Source: Synergistaceae bacterium
GTDB lineage: Bacteria > Synergistota > Synergistia > Synergistales > Aminobacteriaceae
DNA: 64,000 bases
Assembly: GCA_017405525.1 (NCBI GenBank)
Contig: JAFRAH010000038.1
Location: 112,553 to 176,552, forward strand
Reading direction: 5' to 3'
Shown here: positions 34,297 to 42,314 of the stretch, in pieces
Layout: each line of letters begins with the position of its first letter
How positions within the stretch are numbered: the first letter of the stretch is position 1
Made by a program: the position numbers and the translations under genes
The notes under the pieces: model-generated
What the model saw: the letters and a program-made list of their open reading frames with translations, nothing else
The model's database searches: none
Told to the model about the DNA's origin: nothing

Positions 34297-35367
34297 ATGA
34301 AAAAATTTTTAGTGGCACTACTTGTAGCAGCAATGTCCCTTCTTTCGGCTCAGGCTTGGGCTGTACAGGGAAAATTGGTGTGGAAGTTCCCCTACAATGA
34401 CCGCATCACCAGCGGTGTAGCCCTCTCAGGCCATACGCTACTTTTCGGCGACCAGTCAGGCAACTTCTACGGCGTGAACTGCAACACGGGAAAAGTTATC
34501 TGGGTCAATCACGGGACAAGCAGCATAGTTTGCGGGACTCCGTCAGTAACTGCACACGGTCATGTGATTTTTGCGCAGGCTGACGGTGCAATAACGTGTG
34601 TCAGCGTCTCGAACGGCTCAAGGCACTGGCGTTACGTCCCGAACGAACACGACGACATGCACGAGGTTGACACTCACGAGGCACTCACTGACGGCACGAC
34701 AGTAGGCGGCGGAAAGGTATTCGCGTCAAAGGCTGACAGGAAGCTCTATGCCCACAGCGAGAAGACAGGCAAAGTAGCGTGGAAGTACACAGTGAGCGAC
34801 CAGGGAGTGAGGAATGCCCCGGCGTACTACAAGGGACTCGTCCTTCTCGGCGAATATGACGGGACGTTCAGCGTCATCAACGCAAGGACAGGCAAGAGGA
34901 TCGGCGGAGGCGGAGCAGGCGGCGCGCTCAACACCCCGACAGTCAGCAACGGAGTAGTGTATTATTCCTCGTGGGACGGCTCAGTGAATGCGGTCAAGAT
35001 TGAGGGCATTGATCCCATCTGGAATGCCAACGTAGGCGACCCGATAACCACAGAACCGGCAGTAGGTGAAGGCCTCGTAGTTGTCGGGACAGGGCGCGGC
35101 TATGTCGTGGCACTTAACGCCCACAACGGCAAAGAGGTATGGAGGTATGACACGACACCTGATGACGGCGAGATAGGTGCTGCTCCGCTCATTGGCGGCG
35201 GTGTAGTTCTTGCGGGTGCTGTATCAGGGAATATCTTCGTGTTTGATGCCAAGACAGGGAAGCTCCTTCACACGATTACAGGGGTTGACGGGCTCTCATT
35301 TGACGGGCTGTATTCCAACGGCGTGTTCTACTTCGTGAGTGCGGGGGATGTCTGCGCGGTTGAGTAG
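34297..35367 (+). CDS. Exported PQQ-type beta-propeller repeat protein
   Basis: 356 residues with a signal peptide (MKKFLVALLVAAMSLLSAQA). Repeats of the form GKVIWVNHG, GSRHWRY, GKVAWKYTV, GKEVWRYD and GKLLHTI mark blades of a PQQ-like beta-propeller (about seven). No partner quinoprotein dehydrogenase or BAM genes are nearby, so it is better read as a periplasmic scaffold than an enzyme. A strong terminator follows; it is a single-gene unit. Confidence 0.8.
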   Translation: MKKFLVALLVAAMSLLSAQAWAVQGKLVWKFPYNDRITSGVALSGHTLLFGDQSGNFYGVNCNTGKVIWVNHGTSSIVCGTPSVTAHGHVIFAQADGAITCVSVSNGSRHWRYVPNEHDDMHEVDTHEALTDGTTVGGGKVFASKADRKLYAHSEKTGKVAWKYTVSDQGVRNAPAYYKGLVLLGEYDGTFSVINARTGKRIGGGGAGGALNTPTVSNGVVYYSSWDGSVNAVKIEGIDPIWNANVGDPITTEPAVGEGLVVVGTGRGYVVALNAHNGKEVWRYDTTPDDGEIGAAPLIGGGVVLAGAVSGNIFVFDAKTGKLLHTITGVDGLSFDGLYSNGVFYFVSAGDVCAVE

Positions 35368-35390
35368 GCTTTAACCTGAATATATACGAG

Positions 35391-35420
35391 GCTCCGGGAA
35401 ATTCACCCGGGGCTTTTTTT
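35391..35420 (+). terminator. Rho-independent terminator after the beta-propeller gene
   Basis: GCTCCGGG (35391-35398) pairs with CCCGGGGC (35406-35413), followed by TTTTTTT. Confidence 0.8.
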
Positions 35421-35436
35421 GTCGGTGAAGGCACTG

Positions 35437-35498
35437 TGATATAATGCCACAATCACATACAGAAAGGACTTGACAAAACTATGATGGCAGCTCATAAT
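35437..35498 (+). promoter_or_regulatory. Two stacked promoters upstream of the GT-D-like gene
   Basis: An extended -10 TGATATAAT is at 35437-35445. A second promoter has TTGACA at 35470-35475, a 17-base spacer and CATAAT at 35493-35498. The first would give a transcript carrying the short frame at 35481; the second would start downstream of that ATG. Confidence 0.55.
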
Positions 35499-35587
35499 CG
35501 GTTTATCGGCTTGTCGGCCATAACTACGCACTAACCACAGACGCAAATAACGGCTCTGCTCTCTCAATGGGGGCAGGGCTTTTTTGT
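35481..35587 (+). ncRNA. Leader peptide/attenuator or small-RNA candidate
   Basis: Between the promoters and the GT-D-like gene lies a 17-codon frame (35481-35534, beginning MMAAHNRF) with AAAGGA at 35463. A rho-independent terminator follows: GCTCTGC (35553-35559) pairs with GCAGGGC (35573-35579), then TTTTTT. This could be an attenuated leader, or an independent RNA of about 80 bases made from the TTGACA promoter. The peptide has no obvious run of one amino acid, so the short frame may be chance. Confidence 0.45.
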
Positions 35588-35610
35588 GCGTTCACGAGGG
35601 GGCGGGCATC

Positions 35611-36702
35611 ATGAGCCTCAAGAGTTCGCTGAAGGAGAAGTTCGGCAATACCGGGCTCTGGAAGGTTGCCCGAAGAATCAACGGTGTGCGGAAAAGCCTG
35701 CTGAGGTATGTCTACGTTTTCGGGGCGTTCCTTCTTGGGTGGTGCAGCTGGGACAAACTGAAGGCCTATATCCGCGAGGACACCAGGACAATGAGGAAGG
35801 GCTGGGCTCAGTATGAAGGCCGGGAGTTCGATGCTCCCACCAAGTACAACGGCAAAAGGATACTCACACTTGACGAGGCCAACAAGTTCATTGGCGACGC
35901 AATAGAGGCAGGAGCTCCCTTCATGGCCGGGCGTTATGGCAATGTCGAGCTCAATGCGACATGGAGGGTTCGTGATGACGGAAAGGGCTTCATGGCTCCC
36001 TACAAAGCAGCATTGTCCCCTATGTGCAGTAATGCAGGATTTTTCCCCGAAGATAAAGACATGATGATGAAGTTTGCCATGCTAATGAGGCAGTCAACCT
36101 ACCAGGCCAATATTATGGGTGTATGGTTCAACCCTATGGAGGAATGGATGCTCAGGACTTACGGCAATAACCCCGAATACTGCCGACTTCACAGCTTGGA
36201 TCCCTACGTTGCCTCTGAGCCCTAGAGCGCGAAACTTGAGGGCAAAAAGGTTCTCGTCATCCATCCGTTCAAGAAGACCATAGAATCCCAATATGCCCGC
36301 CGTGAATTGCTCTTCCCCGGAAGGAACGTTCTCCCCAAGTTCGAGCTGAGAGTGGTTAAGGCAGTCCAGACCATCGCAGGAAACAGGGACGAGAGATTCA
36401 CTGACTGGTTCGGGGCTCTGGAGTACATGTACAACGAGGCCATGAAGGAAGATTTTGACGTTGCGATAATCGGGTGCGGAGCTTACGGCTTCCCATTGGC
36501 GGCAAAAATCAAGGAGGCCGGGAAAATCGCCATACACCTTGGAGGAGTTACACAGATGATGTTCGGCATCAAGGGCAGACGCTGGGAGACAGCGTACAAG
36601 GGAGCTTACCCCGAACTGATGAAGAATCCTGCGTGGGTTCGTCCGTTCGAGGAGGACAGGCCTAAAGGCTTGGAGACGATAGAGGGCGGCTGTTACTGGT
36701 AG
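35611..36702 (+). pseudogene. GT-D-like polysaccharide biosynthesis glycosyltransferase with in-frame amber codon
   Basis: A 363-codon frame is broken only by TAG at 36223-36225. Before it: FMAGRYGNVELNATWRV, resembling the R-(F/Y)-G-x-x-E motif of the GT-D (DUF1792-like) glycosyltransferases. After it: LEGKKVLVIHPFKKTIESQY and DVAIIGCGAYGFPLAAKIKE. Context (EP-stop-SAKLEGKK) suggests an original Trp, TGG to TAG. Genes of this type often lie in capsule or exopolysaccharide loci. The ATG at 35611 has GAGGGGG upstream. The frame on both sides is intact, so the change is recent, or it is read through. Confidence 0.7.
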
Positions 36703-36719
36703 GGTAGTCAGGAGGCTAT

Positions 36720-36769
36720 GAGGCTCTCACGTGGTTAAATGCGTGGGGGTCTTTTTTTGCGCGTATAAT
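36720..36769 (+). terminator. Terminator after the GT-D-like gene, with a possible -10 for the ABC operon
   Basis: CTCTCACG pairs with CGTGGGGG, followed by TTTTTTT (about 36752-36758). TATAAT at 36764-36769 could be the -10 of the next operon; no -35 is evident. Confidence 0.5.
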
Positions 36770-36809
36770 ATCCCTTGTTTCACAATCACTGCAAGGAGGA
36801 ATTATCATC

Positions 36810-37610
36810 ATGAAGAAGTTTCTTGCGTTACTTTTCGTTCTCACGTTATGCACGTCTGCTTTTTGCGCTGACGGGGAAAAACTCACCTCACCCGCCCAGC
36901 TCAAGACCGAAAGACTCGCTGCCCAGCGCGGAACAGTCGGGCAGTACATCGCCGAGGATCTCTTGGGCGACAAGAAGGCAACCCTCCTCACTACCTACGA
37001 GAAATACGTTGACGCAATCGCCGCACTGAGACAGGGGAAAATCCGCGCCGTAATCATGGACGAGATGCCCGCAAAAAGGTTCGTCTCTGAGGTTGAGGGC
37101 CTGGCAATAATGGATGAGGCACTCTCAGAGGAAAACTACGCAATCGGCTTCAGGAAGGGCAACACTGAGCTTGTGGAGGCTGTCAACAAGGCACTAGCTG
37201 AGCTCAAGTCTGACGGGACTATGGCCGCGATATTCGCGAAATATCTTGACGGCGACTATTCGGCGGTGAAACCCGAAGATATTGACCTCAACAAGGGAGC
37301 ATCAGGCGGCAAGCTCTACGTAGGGACTGAGGCAGGATTTGCACCCTATGAGCTCAGGGTAGGCAGCGGCTTCATCGGAATAGACATCGAAATGTGCGCG
37401 GCAATTGCCAAAAAGTTAGGCCGCGAGCTCGTCATCGAGAACATGAACTTTGACGCTCTCCCCATGGCAGTCTCAACGAACAAGGTCGACATGATCTGTG
37501 CAGGCATCACCGTAACTGACGAACGCAAGGAGAACATGGACTTCTCGGAGAATTACGTTGTCGGCGCAAAGCAGGTTGCAGTGGTAAGGGCAGATGACTA
37601 CGAGAGATAG
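36810..37610 (+). CDS. Amino-acid ABC transporter binding protein, circularly permuted
   Basis: 266 residues with a signal peptide (to about Ala20) and AAGGAGG upstream. The order of the type 3 solute-binding fold is swapped. Residues 25-148 (LTSPAQLKTERLAAQRGTVG ... AIGFRKGNTELVEAVNKALA ... IFAKYL) are what normally follows the hinge at the C-terminal end. Residues 168-262 (KLYVGTEAGFAPYELRVGSG ... GIDIEMCAAIAKKLG ... ITVTDERKENMDFSENY) are the normal N-terminal lobe with its ligand Arg. Total length equals a normal binding protein, so this is a permutation, not a fusion. The permease and ATPase follow. Confidence 0.85.
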   Translation: MKKFLALLFVLTLCTSAFCADGEKLTSPAQLKTERLAAQRGTVGQYIAEDLLGDKKATLLTTYEKYVDAIAALRQGKIRAVIMDEMPAKRFVSEVEGLAIMDEALSEENYAIGFRKGNTELVEAVNKALAELKSDGTMAAIFAKYLDGDYSAVKPEDIDLNKGASGGKLYVGTEAGFAPYELRVGSGFIGIDIEMCAAIAKKLGRELVIENMNFDALPMAVSTNKVDMICAGITVTDERKENMDFSENYVVGAKQVAVVRADDYER

Positions 37611-38403
37611 GCATTCAGGAGCAGGCAGGGGCGATATTCTCCTGGGACTTGTAGGTGCGTTCCTGCTTTATGAGCTTTGGGCTTCAGGGTTCTTCACGGC
37701 GGCGGCTTGGGCGGACTTCAACAGGAGGTTCTACCAGAATTTCGTGAAGGATGACCGCTATATGATGCTTGTTGACGGTCTGAAGTCCACCATATTCATG
37801 ACATCAGGAGCTACGGTGATAGGGCTGATTGTCGGGCTTATACTGAGCGTTATACGTGTCGCGCACAAGGGCGGGGTTCACATTCCCGTGCTCAACAAGC
37901 TGGCAGAAACCTACATTACCGTTTTGCGCGGGACTCCGGCAATGGTCCAGCTCCTCATCTGGAACTTCACGATATTTGCCTCAGCACGAGATCTCAACAC
38001 ACAGTACATAGCTATTCTTGCGTTCGGCCTGAACTCCGGGGCATATGTCGCAGAAATCTTCAGGGGAGGGATTGAGTCCATTGACCCCGGGCAGATGGAG
38101 GCTGCAAGGTCTCTCGGACTGACCTATGGCTCATCCATGAGTCACGTAATACTTCCGCAGGCTTTGCGCAATGTTGTACCGATGCTCTTCAACGAGTTCA
38201 TAGCGTTGCTCAAGGAGACATCAATAGCGGGCTACATAGGCATTGATGACTTGACGAGGGCAGGGCAGAACATCCAGGCTCTGACGCTCGAACATTCACA
38301 GCCTCTTGTTATGGTGGCGATAATCTATCTCGTGATAGTGCTGTGCCTGACTCACCTTGTCCGAAAACTTGAGGAATGGCTCAGCCGTGGCAGAAGGGGG
38401 TAA
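37594..38403 (+). CDS. Polar amino-acid ABC transporter permease
   Basis: 269 residues with about five to six membrane helices and the EAA loop of His/Glu-type permeases ([31 protein letters not shown]), plus [16 protein letters not shown] typical of the HisM/GlnP group. It overlaps the binding-protein gene by 17 bases, so the two are coupled. Only one permease is present, so it probably works as a homodimer. Confidence 0.93.
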   Translation: MTTRDRHSGAGRGDILLGLVGAFLLYELWASGFFTAAAWADFNRRFYQNFVKDDRYMMLVDGLKSTIFMTSGATVIGLIVGLILSVIRVAHKGGVHIPVLNKLAETYITVLRGTPAMVQLLIWNFTIFASARDLNTQYIAILAFGLNSGAYVAEIFRGGIESIDPGQMEAARSLGLTYGSSMSHVILPQALRNVVPMLFNEFIALLKETSIAGYIGIDDLTRAGQNIQALTLEHSQPLVMVAIIYLVIVLCLTHLVRKLEEWLSRGRRG

Positions 38404-38410
38404 AGTTCTG

Positions 38411-39166
38411 ATGAGTGATATGATTCTGGAAGTGAGAGACCTTCACAAGACGTTCAAGCGTCAGGACGGCACCGAGCTTCATGTTCTGAATGGAATATCC
38501 ACAGGCATCCACAAGGGCGAGAAGATCGCGGTTATAGGGCCTTCAGGTTCAGGGAAGAGCACGTTCCTCCGCTGCCTCAACCAGATGGAAGTACCGACAT
38601 CCGGGACAATAACCTTCAAGGGCGAGGACATAACTGCCTCCGGGTGCAACATCAACCTTGTACGGCGGCACATGGGGATGGTCTTTCAGCACTTCTACCT
38701 TTTCCCGCACCTCACAGTCAGGAAGAACTTGACCCTTGCCCCTGTAGACCAGAAATTGATGACACAGGACGAGGCAGACGCTAAGGCACATGAACTTCTT
38801 GCGCGTGTTGGGCTTGCGGACAAGATAGACGAGTGGCCTGACAGGCTTTCGGGAGGACAGAAACAGAGGGTAGCTATTGCGCGTGCTATGGCAATGAGCC
38901 CGGACATGCTGCTATTCGATGAGCCTACTAGTGCGCTTGACCCTGAGATGATAGGCGAGGTTCTGGACGTGATGAAGGAGCTTGCGGATTCGGGAATGAC
39001 TATGTACCTTGTTACCCATGAGATGGGATTTGCGCATGAGATTGCTGACAGGGTGCTGTTCATCGACAAGGGGATAATCAGCGAGGAAGGAACACCTGAT
39101 GAAGTCTTTGACCACCCTAGGCAGCCACGAACGATAGAATTTCTCTCAAAGGTACTCAGGCGTTAA
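38411..39166 (+). CDS. Polar amino-acid ABC transporter ATP-binding protein
   Basis: 251 residues. Walker [11 protein letters not shown]-loop [11 protein letters not shown], signature [15 protein letters not shown], Walker [14 protein letters not shown] and the switch His in [12 protein letters not shown] are all intact. It belongs to the GlnQ/HisP group. The ATG at 38411 is chosen because homologues begin at [11 protein letters not shown]; the frame extends upstream into the permease gene. Confidence 0.95.
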   Translation: MSDMILEVRDLHKTFKRQDGTELHVLNGISTGIHKGEKIAVIGPSGSGKSTFLRCLNQMEVPTSGTITFKGEDITASGCNINLVRRHMGMVFQHFYLFPHLTVRKNLTLAPVDQKLMTQDEADAKAHELLARVGLADKIDEWPDRLSGGQKQRVAIARAMAMSPDMLLFDEPTSALDPEMIGEVLDVMKELADSGMTMYLVTHEMGFAHEIADRVLFIDKGIISEEGTPDEVFDHPRQPRTIEFLSKVLRR

Positions 39167-39171
39167 GGCAA

Positions 39172-39215
39172 CAAAAAATCCCTCGGTTTACGACATGGCC
39201 GGGGGAAATTTTTTT
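39172..39215. terminator. Bidirectional terminator after the ABC operon
   Basis: CCCTCGG (39180-39186) pairs with CCGGGGG (39199-39205), flanked by AAAAAAT and AAATTTTTTT; it serves both the ABC operon and the convergent glycosyltransferase gene. Confidence 0.65.
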
Positions 39216-40149
39216 ATTCCTGAAGCTGTGATTTTATGAAGCTGTCGAATTTCCGCCAGTGAAGCCAGCCGCTTATAGTTCCACGCAGGACTGTCATGAA
39301 CTTCATGAAGCCAAGAGGACCATGCAGAAAATGTCTTGTTCGGATAATGTCTTTCACAAAGTTTCTGACTGAAAGCCTTTTCCCGAAATATATAACGTCA
39401 TTCACAAAAGAATTGCGATACAGGTAAAAATAATTCTTCACTCTTGACTTGTCCGTTTCTGCCATGATTGATAGTGCTCGCGTCAAGGCTCTCTTATGGC
39501 ATACTTCACTTTTCCCCACGAGATAAGCAGAACCGTAATGCGTAGTAAATCTCAATGTATATTCTGTATCATCGCCCCAGATGAAATAATCACGGCAAGG
39601 GAGTCCGCATTTGTGTATTGCCTTGCTGTTCAGGAGAATTGATACGAACGTAGCCGCACGAATTTTCACGAGGCCAAGGCTCAAATCTTTGTACCAGTCC
39701 GAATAGCCGTTATCAGTGGGACGCGAATCAATGCCCGGTACATTCATGGGCTGACCTTCAGGGCCATATACACAGCTTGCGAAAAAGCTCACATCCTCAT
39801 GAACGAGATTTACGGCATTCACTAAGTTTTCGAGGGCATCAGGAGCCGGGATAGTGTCATCGTCCATAATCCAGATCCAGTCGGCATTATCACGGGCGAT
39901 ATTTATACCCTCATAAAATCCGCCCGAACAGCCAAGATTTTTTTGCATCAGGTGATAATCAAAATTTTCTTTCTCGAAATATCCTGATTCTTTGAGGGCT
40001 TCTTCTGTTCCGTCAGTGCTTGCGTTGTTGATGAGTATGATTTTGTTTGCGGGGTATGTCTGTGAGTATATTGCGTTGAGGCATTCAAGCAGTAAATCTT
40101 TTCGGTTATACGTTACTACAATACAGTATATACGTGGTTTGTGGTTCAA
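39214..40149 (-). CDS. Family 2 glycosyltransferase
   Basis: 311 residues with the GT-A fold: IYCIVVTYNRKDLLLECLNA, IILINNASTDGTEEAL, the DXD-type WIWIMDDDTIPAPDAL and a downstream FIWGDDTEYTLR. It resembles the GlfT2/rhamnosyl-type GT2 enzymes that add sugars to cell-surface polymers. The start is TTG at 40149 and lacks a good ribosome site. An ATG at 40165 with AAGGAG upstream is in a different frame and soon stops, so an upstream indel is possible. Confidence 0.85.
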   Translation of the reverse strand: MNHKPRIYCIVVTYNRKDLLLECLNAIYSQTYPANKIILINNASTDGTEEALKESGYFEKENFDYHLMQKNLGCSGGFYEGINIARDNADWIWIMDDDTIPAPDALENLVNAVNLVHEDVSFFASCVYGPEGQPMNVPGIDSRPTDNGYSDWYKDLSLGLVKIRAATFVSILLNSKAIHKCGLPCRDYFIWGDDTEYTLRFTTHYGSAYLVGKSEVCHKRALTRALSIMAETDKSRVKNYFYLYRNSFVNDVIYFGKRLSVRNFVKDIIRTRHFLHGPLGFMKFMTVLRGTISGWLHWRKFDSFIKSQLQE

Positions 40150-40261
40150 TTACGCGGTTCATTTTATGTTTTGTGAAGCTCCTTTCTATGTCTGTAATTT
40201 AAGTATAGCACAGCCAAAAAACTCCCTCCCGCAAAAATCTTACAGGAGGGACTTTAACACT

Positions 40262-41083
40262 CTATCTCTCGTTGAGGACAACCCGCCCTGACTTCACCGA
40301 GTGAGTGAGCCAGACATTGCCGCCAATCACGCAGTGGTCGCCGATTACTGTCTGCCCTCCGAGTATCGTAGCCCCCGCGTAAATCACAACGTCATTGCCT
40401 ATGTCGGGATGCCTCTTTATCCCCTTCACTAGTGAGCCGTCAGGAGCAACGTCAAAGCTCTTGGCACCAATCGTAACGTTCTGGTATATCTTGACCCTGT
40501 GGCCTATGGTCGATGTCTCGCCAATAACTACACCCGTCCCGTGATCAATGAAGAAGTATTCACCGATTGACGCGCCGGGGTGAATGTCTATACCCGTGAG
40601 CCTGTGGGCATATTCGGTGATTATCCTGGGGATTAACGGGACGTTCATGATGTAGAGCTCATGAGCTACCCTGTAAGCACTTATCGCCGTAAAAGCAGGG
40701 TAGGCAAGAACTATCTCATCGGGAGTCTTCGCCGCAGGGTCTCCCTGATATGCCGCAATAATGTCCGTCCACAATATCCGCCGTATCTCCGGGAGTTTTC
40801 CCAGCAACATTGCCGTGAAGTGTTCTGCCTTCTCGTCCCTCTCCTTCTCGTCAGCATCATGAAGTAGCCTCGACATTGCCCCCTTGATGCCAGCTGAGGC
40901 CATGCTCAAGTTCTCGGCGATTGTCCTTCCTTCAGGGTTCACGTGAGCGGGGAACATTGCCGCCTGAATATGCCTGAACGATGACTCTATGGCCTCCTTG
41001 ATGCCGTTGTAGTCGGTTGCGTCCTTTGAGGCTAGGAGCTGTAGGCCCTCCTCAGCAGACTTCAGGGCTTGGTCTATGTTCAT
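40262..41083 (-). CDS. cysE: Serine O-acetyltransferase CysE (EpsC-type)
   Basis: 273 residues. A helical N-terminal domain is followed by a left-handed beta-helix of hexapeptide repeats: GIDIHPGASIGEYFFIDHGTGVVIGETSTIG, then the insertion loop FDVAPDGSLVKGIKRHPDIG and VVIYAGATILGG. Catalytic His is in IDHGTGVVIGE. It acetylates serine with acetyl-CoA to give O-acetylserine, the substrate of CysK encoded three bases upstream. Confidence 0.93.
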   Translation of the reverse strand: MNIDQALKSAEEGLQLLASKDATDYNGIKEAIESSFRHIQAAMFPAHVNPEGRTIAENLSMASAGIKGAMSRLLHDADEKERDEKAEHFTAMLLGKLPEIRRILWTDIIAAYQGDPAAKTPDEIVLAYPAFTAISAYRVAHELYIMNVPLIPRIITEYAHRLTGIDIHPGASIGEYFFIDHGTGVVIGETSTIGHRVKIYQNVTIGAKSFDVAPDGSLVKGIKRHPDIGNDVVIYAGATILGGQTVIGDHCVIGGNVWLTHSVKSGRVVLNER

Positions 41084-41086
41084 GGC

Positions 41087-42019
41087 CTAGTCGCTGAACA
41101 GTGCAGTAGACAGGTAACGCTCCCCTGTGTCAGGAAGTATCACTACAATGTTTTTCCCGGCATTCTCAGGTTTCTTTGCGGTCTCGATTGCGGCAAAGAG
41201 TGCTGCTCCTGATGATATTCCCACGAGGAAGCCCTCAAGTTTCCCGGTGAGTTTTCCCGTATTGATTGCGTCGTCGTCATTCACGGTGAAGACCTCATCA
41301 TAGAGCCTAGTGTTCAGGACTTCAGGGACAAATCCCGCGCCTATGCCCTGGATCTTGTGAGCTCCTGACCTTCCAGCCGACAGAACAGGAGACCCCGAAG
41401 GCTCAACGGCAATAACCTTCACGTCAGGCTTGACCGAACGCAGGTATTCGCCCGTACCTGTGAGAGTTCCGCCGGTGCCAACCCCAGCAATGAAGATGTC
41501 GACATTCCCGCTGGTGTCCTGCCAGATTTCCGGGCCTGTCGTCTCACGGTGTATCTTTGGGTTCGAGGGGTTCACGAACTGCCCGGCAATGAAGCTGTCG
41601 GGTGTCTCTGCCGCCAACTCTGAGGCCCTCTCGATTGCTCCCTTCATTCCCTTGCTGCCTTCAGTGAGGACGAGCTCAGCACCGTAAGCCTTCATGAGCT
41701 TGCGTCTCTCTATGGACATTGTCTCAGGCATGACGATTATGACCCTGTAGCCTCTTGATGCCGCCACTGAGGACAAGCCTATACCTGTATTGCCGCTTGT
41801 GGGCTCAATGATGACACTTCCGGGCTTGAGGTGGCCCGCTGCTTCTGCGTCGTCGATCATGGCCTTGGCGATCCTGTCCTTGACACTTCCGGCAGGGTTG
41901 AAGTATTCGAGCTTGGCGAGGATTTTTGCCTTGAGGCCGTAATGTTTCTCTATCCTTGTGAGTTCAAGAAGGGGCGTGCGTCCTATGAGCTGGTCAATTG
42001 ACGTGTAAATCTTCGGCAT
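41087..42019 (-). CDS. cysK: Cysteine synthase CysK
   Basis: 310 residues. PLP enzyme with the Schiff-base Lys in NPAGSVKDRIA, the substrate loop PTSGNTGIGL, the phosphate-binding GVGTGGTLTGTG and Ser/Gly-rich VGISSGAALFAA. It makes cysteine from O-acetylserine and sulfide. AAGGAG precedes the ATG. The gene is transcribed with cysE, and a cysteine-rich leader peptide lies 110 bases upstream. Confidence 0.96.
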   Translation of the reverse strand: MPKIYTSIDQLIGRTPLLELTRIEKHYGLKAKILAKLEYFNPAGSVKDRIAKAMIDDAEAAGHLKPGSVIIEPTSGNTGIGLSSVAASRGYRVIIVMPETMSIERRKLMKAYGAELVLTEGSKGMKGAIERASELAAETPDSFIAGQFVNPSNPKIHRETTGPEIWQDTSGNVDIFIAGVGTGGTLTGTGEYLRSVKPDVKVIAVEPSGSPVLSAGRSGAHKIQGIGAGFVPEVLNTRLYDEVFTVNDDDAINTGKLTGKLEGFLVGISSGAALFAAIETAKKPENAGKNIVVILPDTGERYLSTALFSD

Positions 42020-42129
42020 GGTTATAGTGTTCTCCTTTTTGTGTGTGTGAAAATTTCAGCCTGTAAAGAATCTCAGGCATCACGGAAAAATTTATGCGCT
42101 TGTGGAAAATTTGATGACAGGTAAAAACT

Positions 42130-42198
42130 TTAGAGGCCGAAGCTACAACAGCAGCATGAAGCCTTGATGATGAGATTGAACGGCTTGTGATTATGCAT
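42130..42198 (-). CDS. Cysteine-codon leader peptide upstream of cysK-cysE
   Basis: A 22-codon frame starting MHNHKP and ending KASCCCCSFGL, with four consecutive Cys codons (TGC TGC TGT TGT) at positions 15-18. GAGGTG lies seven bases before the ATG, and a TTGATT-17-CATAAT promoter lies 36 bases further upstream. Position, length, its own ribosome site and the Cys run directly ahead of cysteine-biosynthesis genes match regulatory leader peptides, in which ribosome stalling at Cys codons signals cysteine shortage. No strong terminator hairpin is seen between it and cysK, so the output mechanism is open. Confidence 0.85.
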   Translation of the reverse strand: MHNHKPFNLIIKASCCCCSFGL

Positions 42199-42233
42199 AC
42201 TGTTTCACCTCGTGGGAAAATTTGTTGCGGGTA

Positions 42234-42262
42234 ATTATGCCACGAATTACACACTAAATCAA
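42234..42262 (-). promoter_or_regulatory. Promoter of the leader peptide-cysK-cysE operon
   Basis: On the minus strand TTGATT (42262-42257), a 17-base spacer and CATAAT (42239-42234) are near consensus. Transcription would begin near 42227. Confidence 0.65.
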
Positions 42263-42276
42263 TATGGGAATTTCTG

Positions 42277-42285
42277 TGCTATATT
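42277..42285 (+). promoter_or_regulatory. Extended -10 promoter for the LysE-type exporter
   Basis: TGCTATATT (TG-n-TATATT), about 30 bases before the gene and back to back with the cysK promoter. Confidence 0.45.
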
Positions 42286-42314
42286 AGTCCAATCCTTATT
42301 GAGGAGGCTGAAGG

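Noticed and set aside
34062..36225. Reassignment of TAG as a sense codon, suggested by two in-frame ambers
   Set aside because: TAG is the ordinary final stop of several core genes here, including tctA (2529), ftsA (27122) and ftsZ (28481), so the code is standard; suppression or mutation remains possible.
41994..42254. An 86-codon minus-strand frame spanning the cysK leader region
   Set aside because: It lacks a ribosome site and overlaps the cysK start; the 22-codon Cys-rich frame inside it has its own Shine-Dalgarno site and the regulatory logic.
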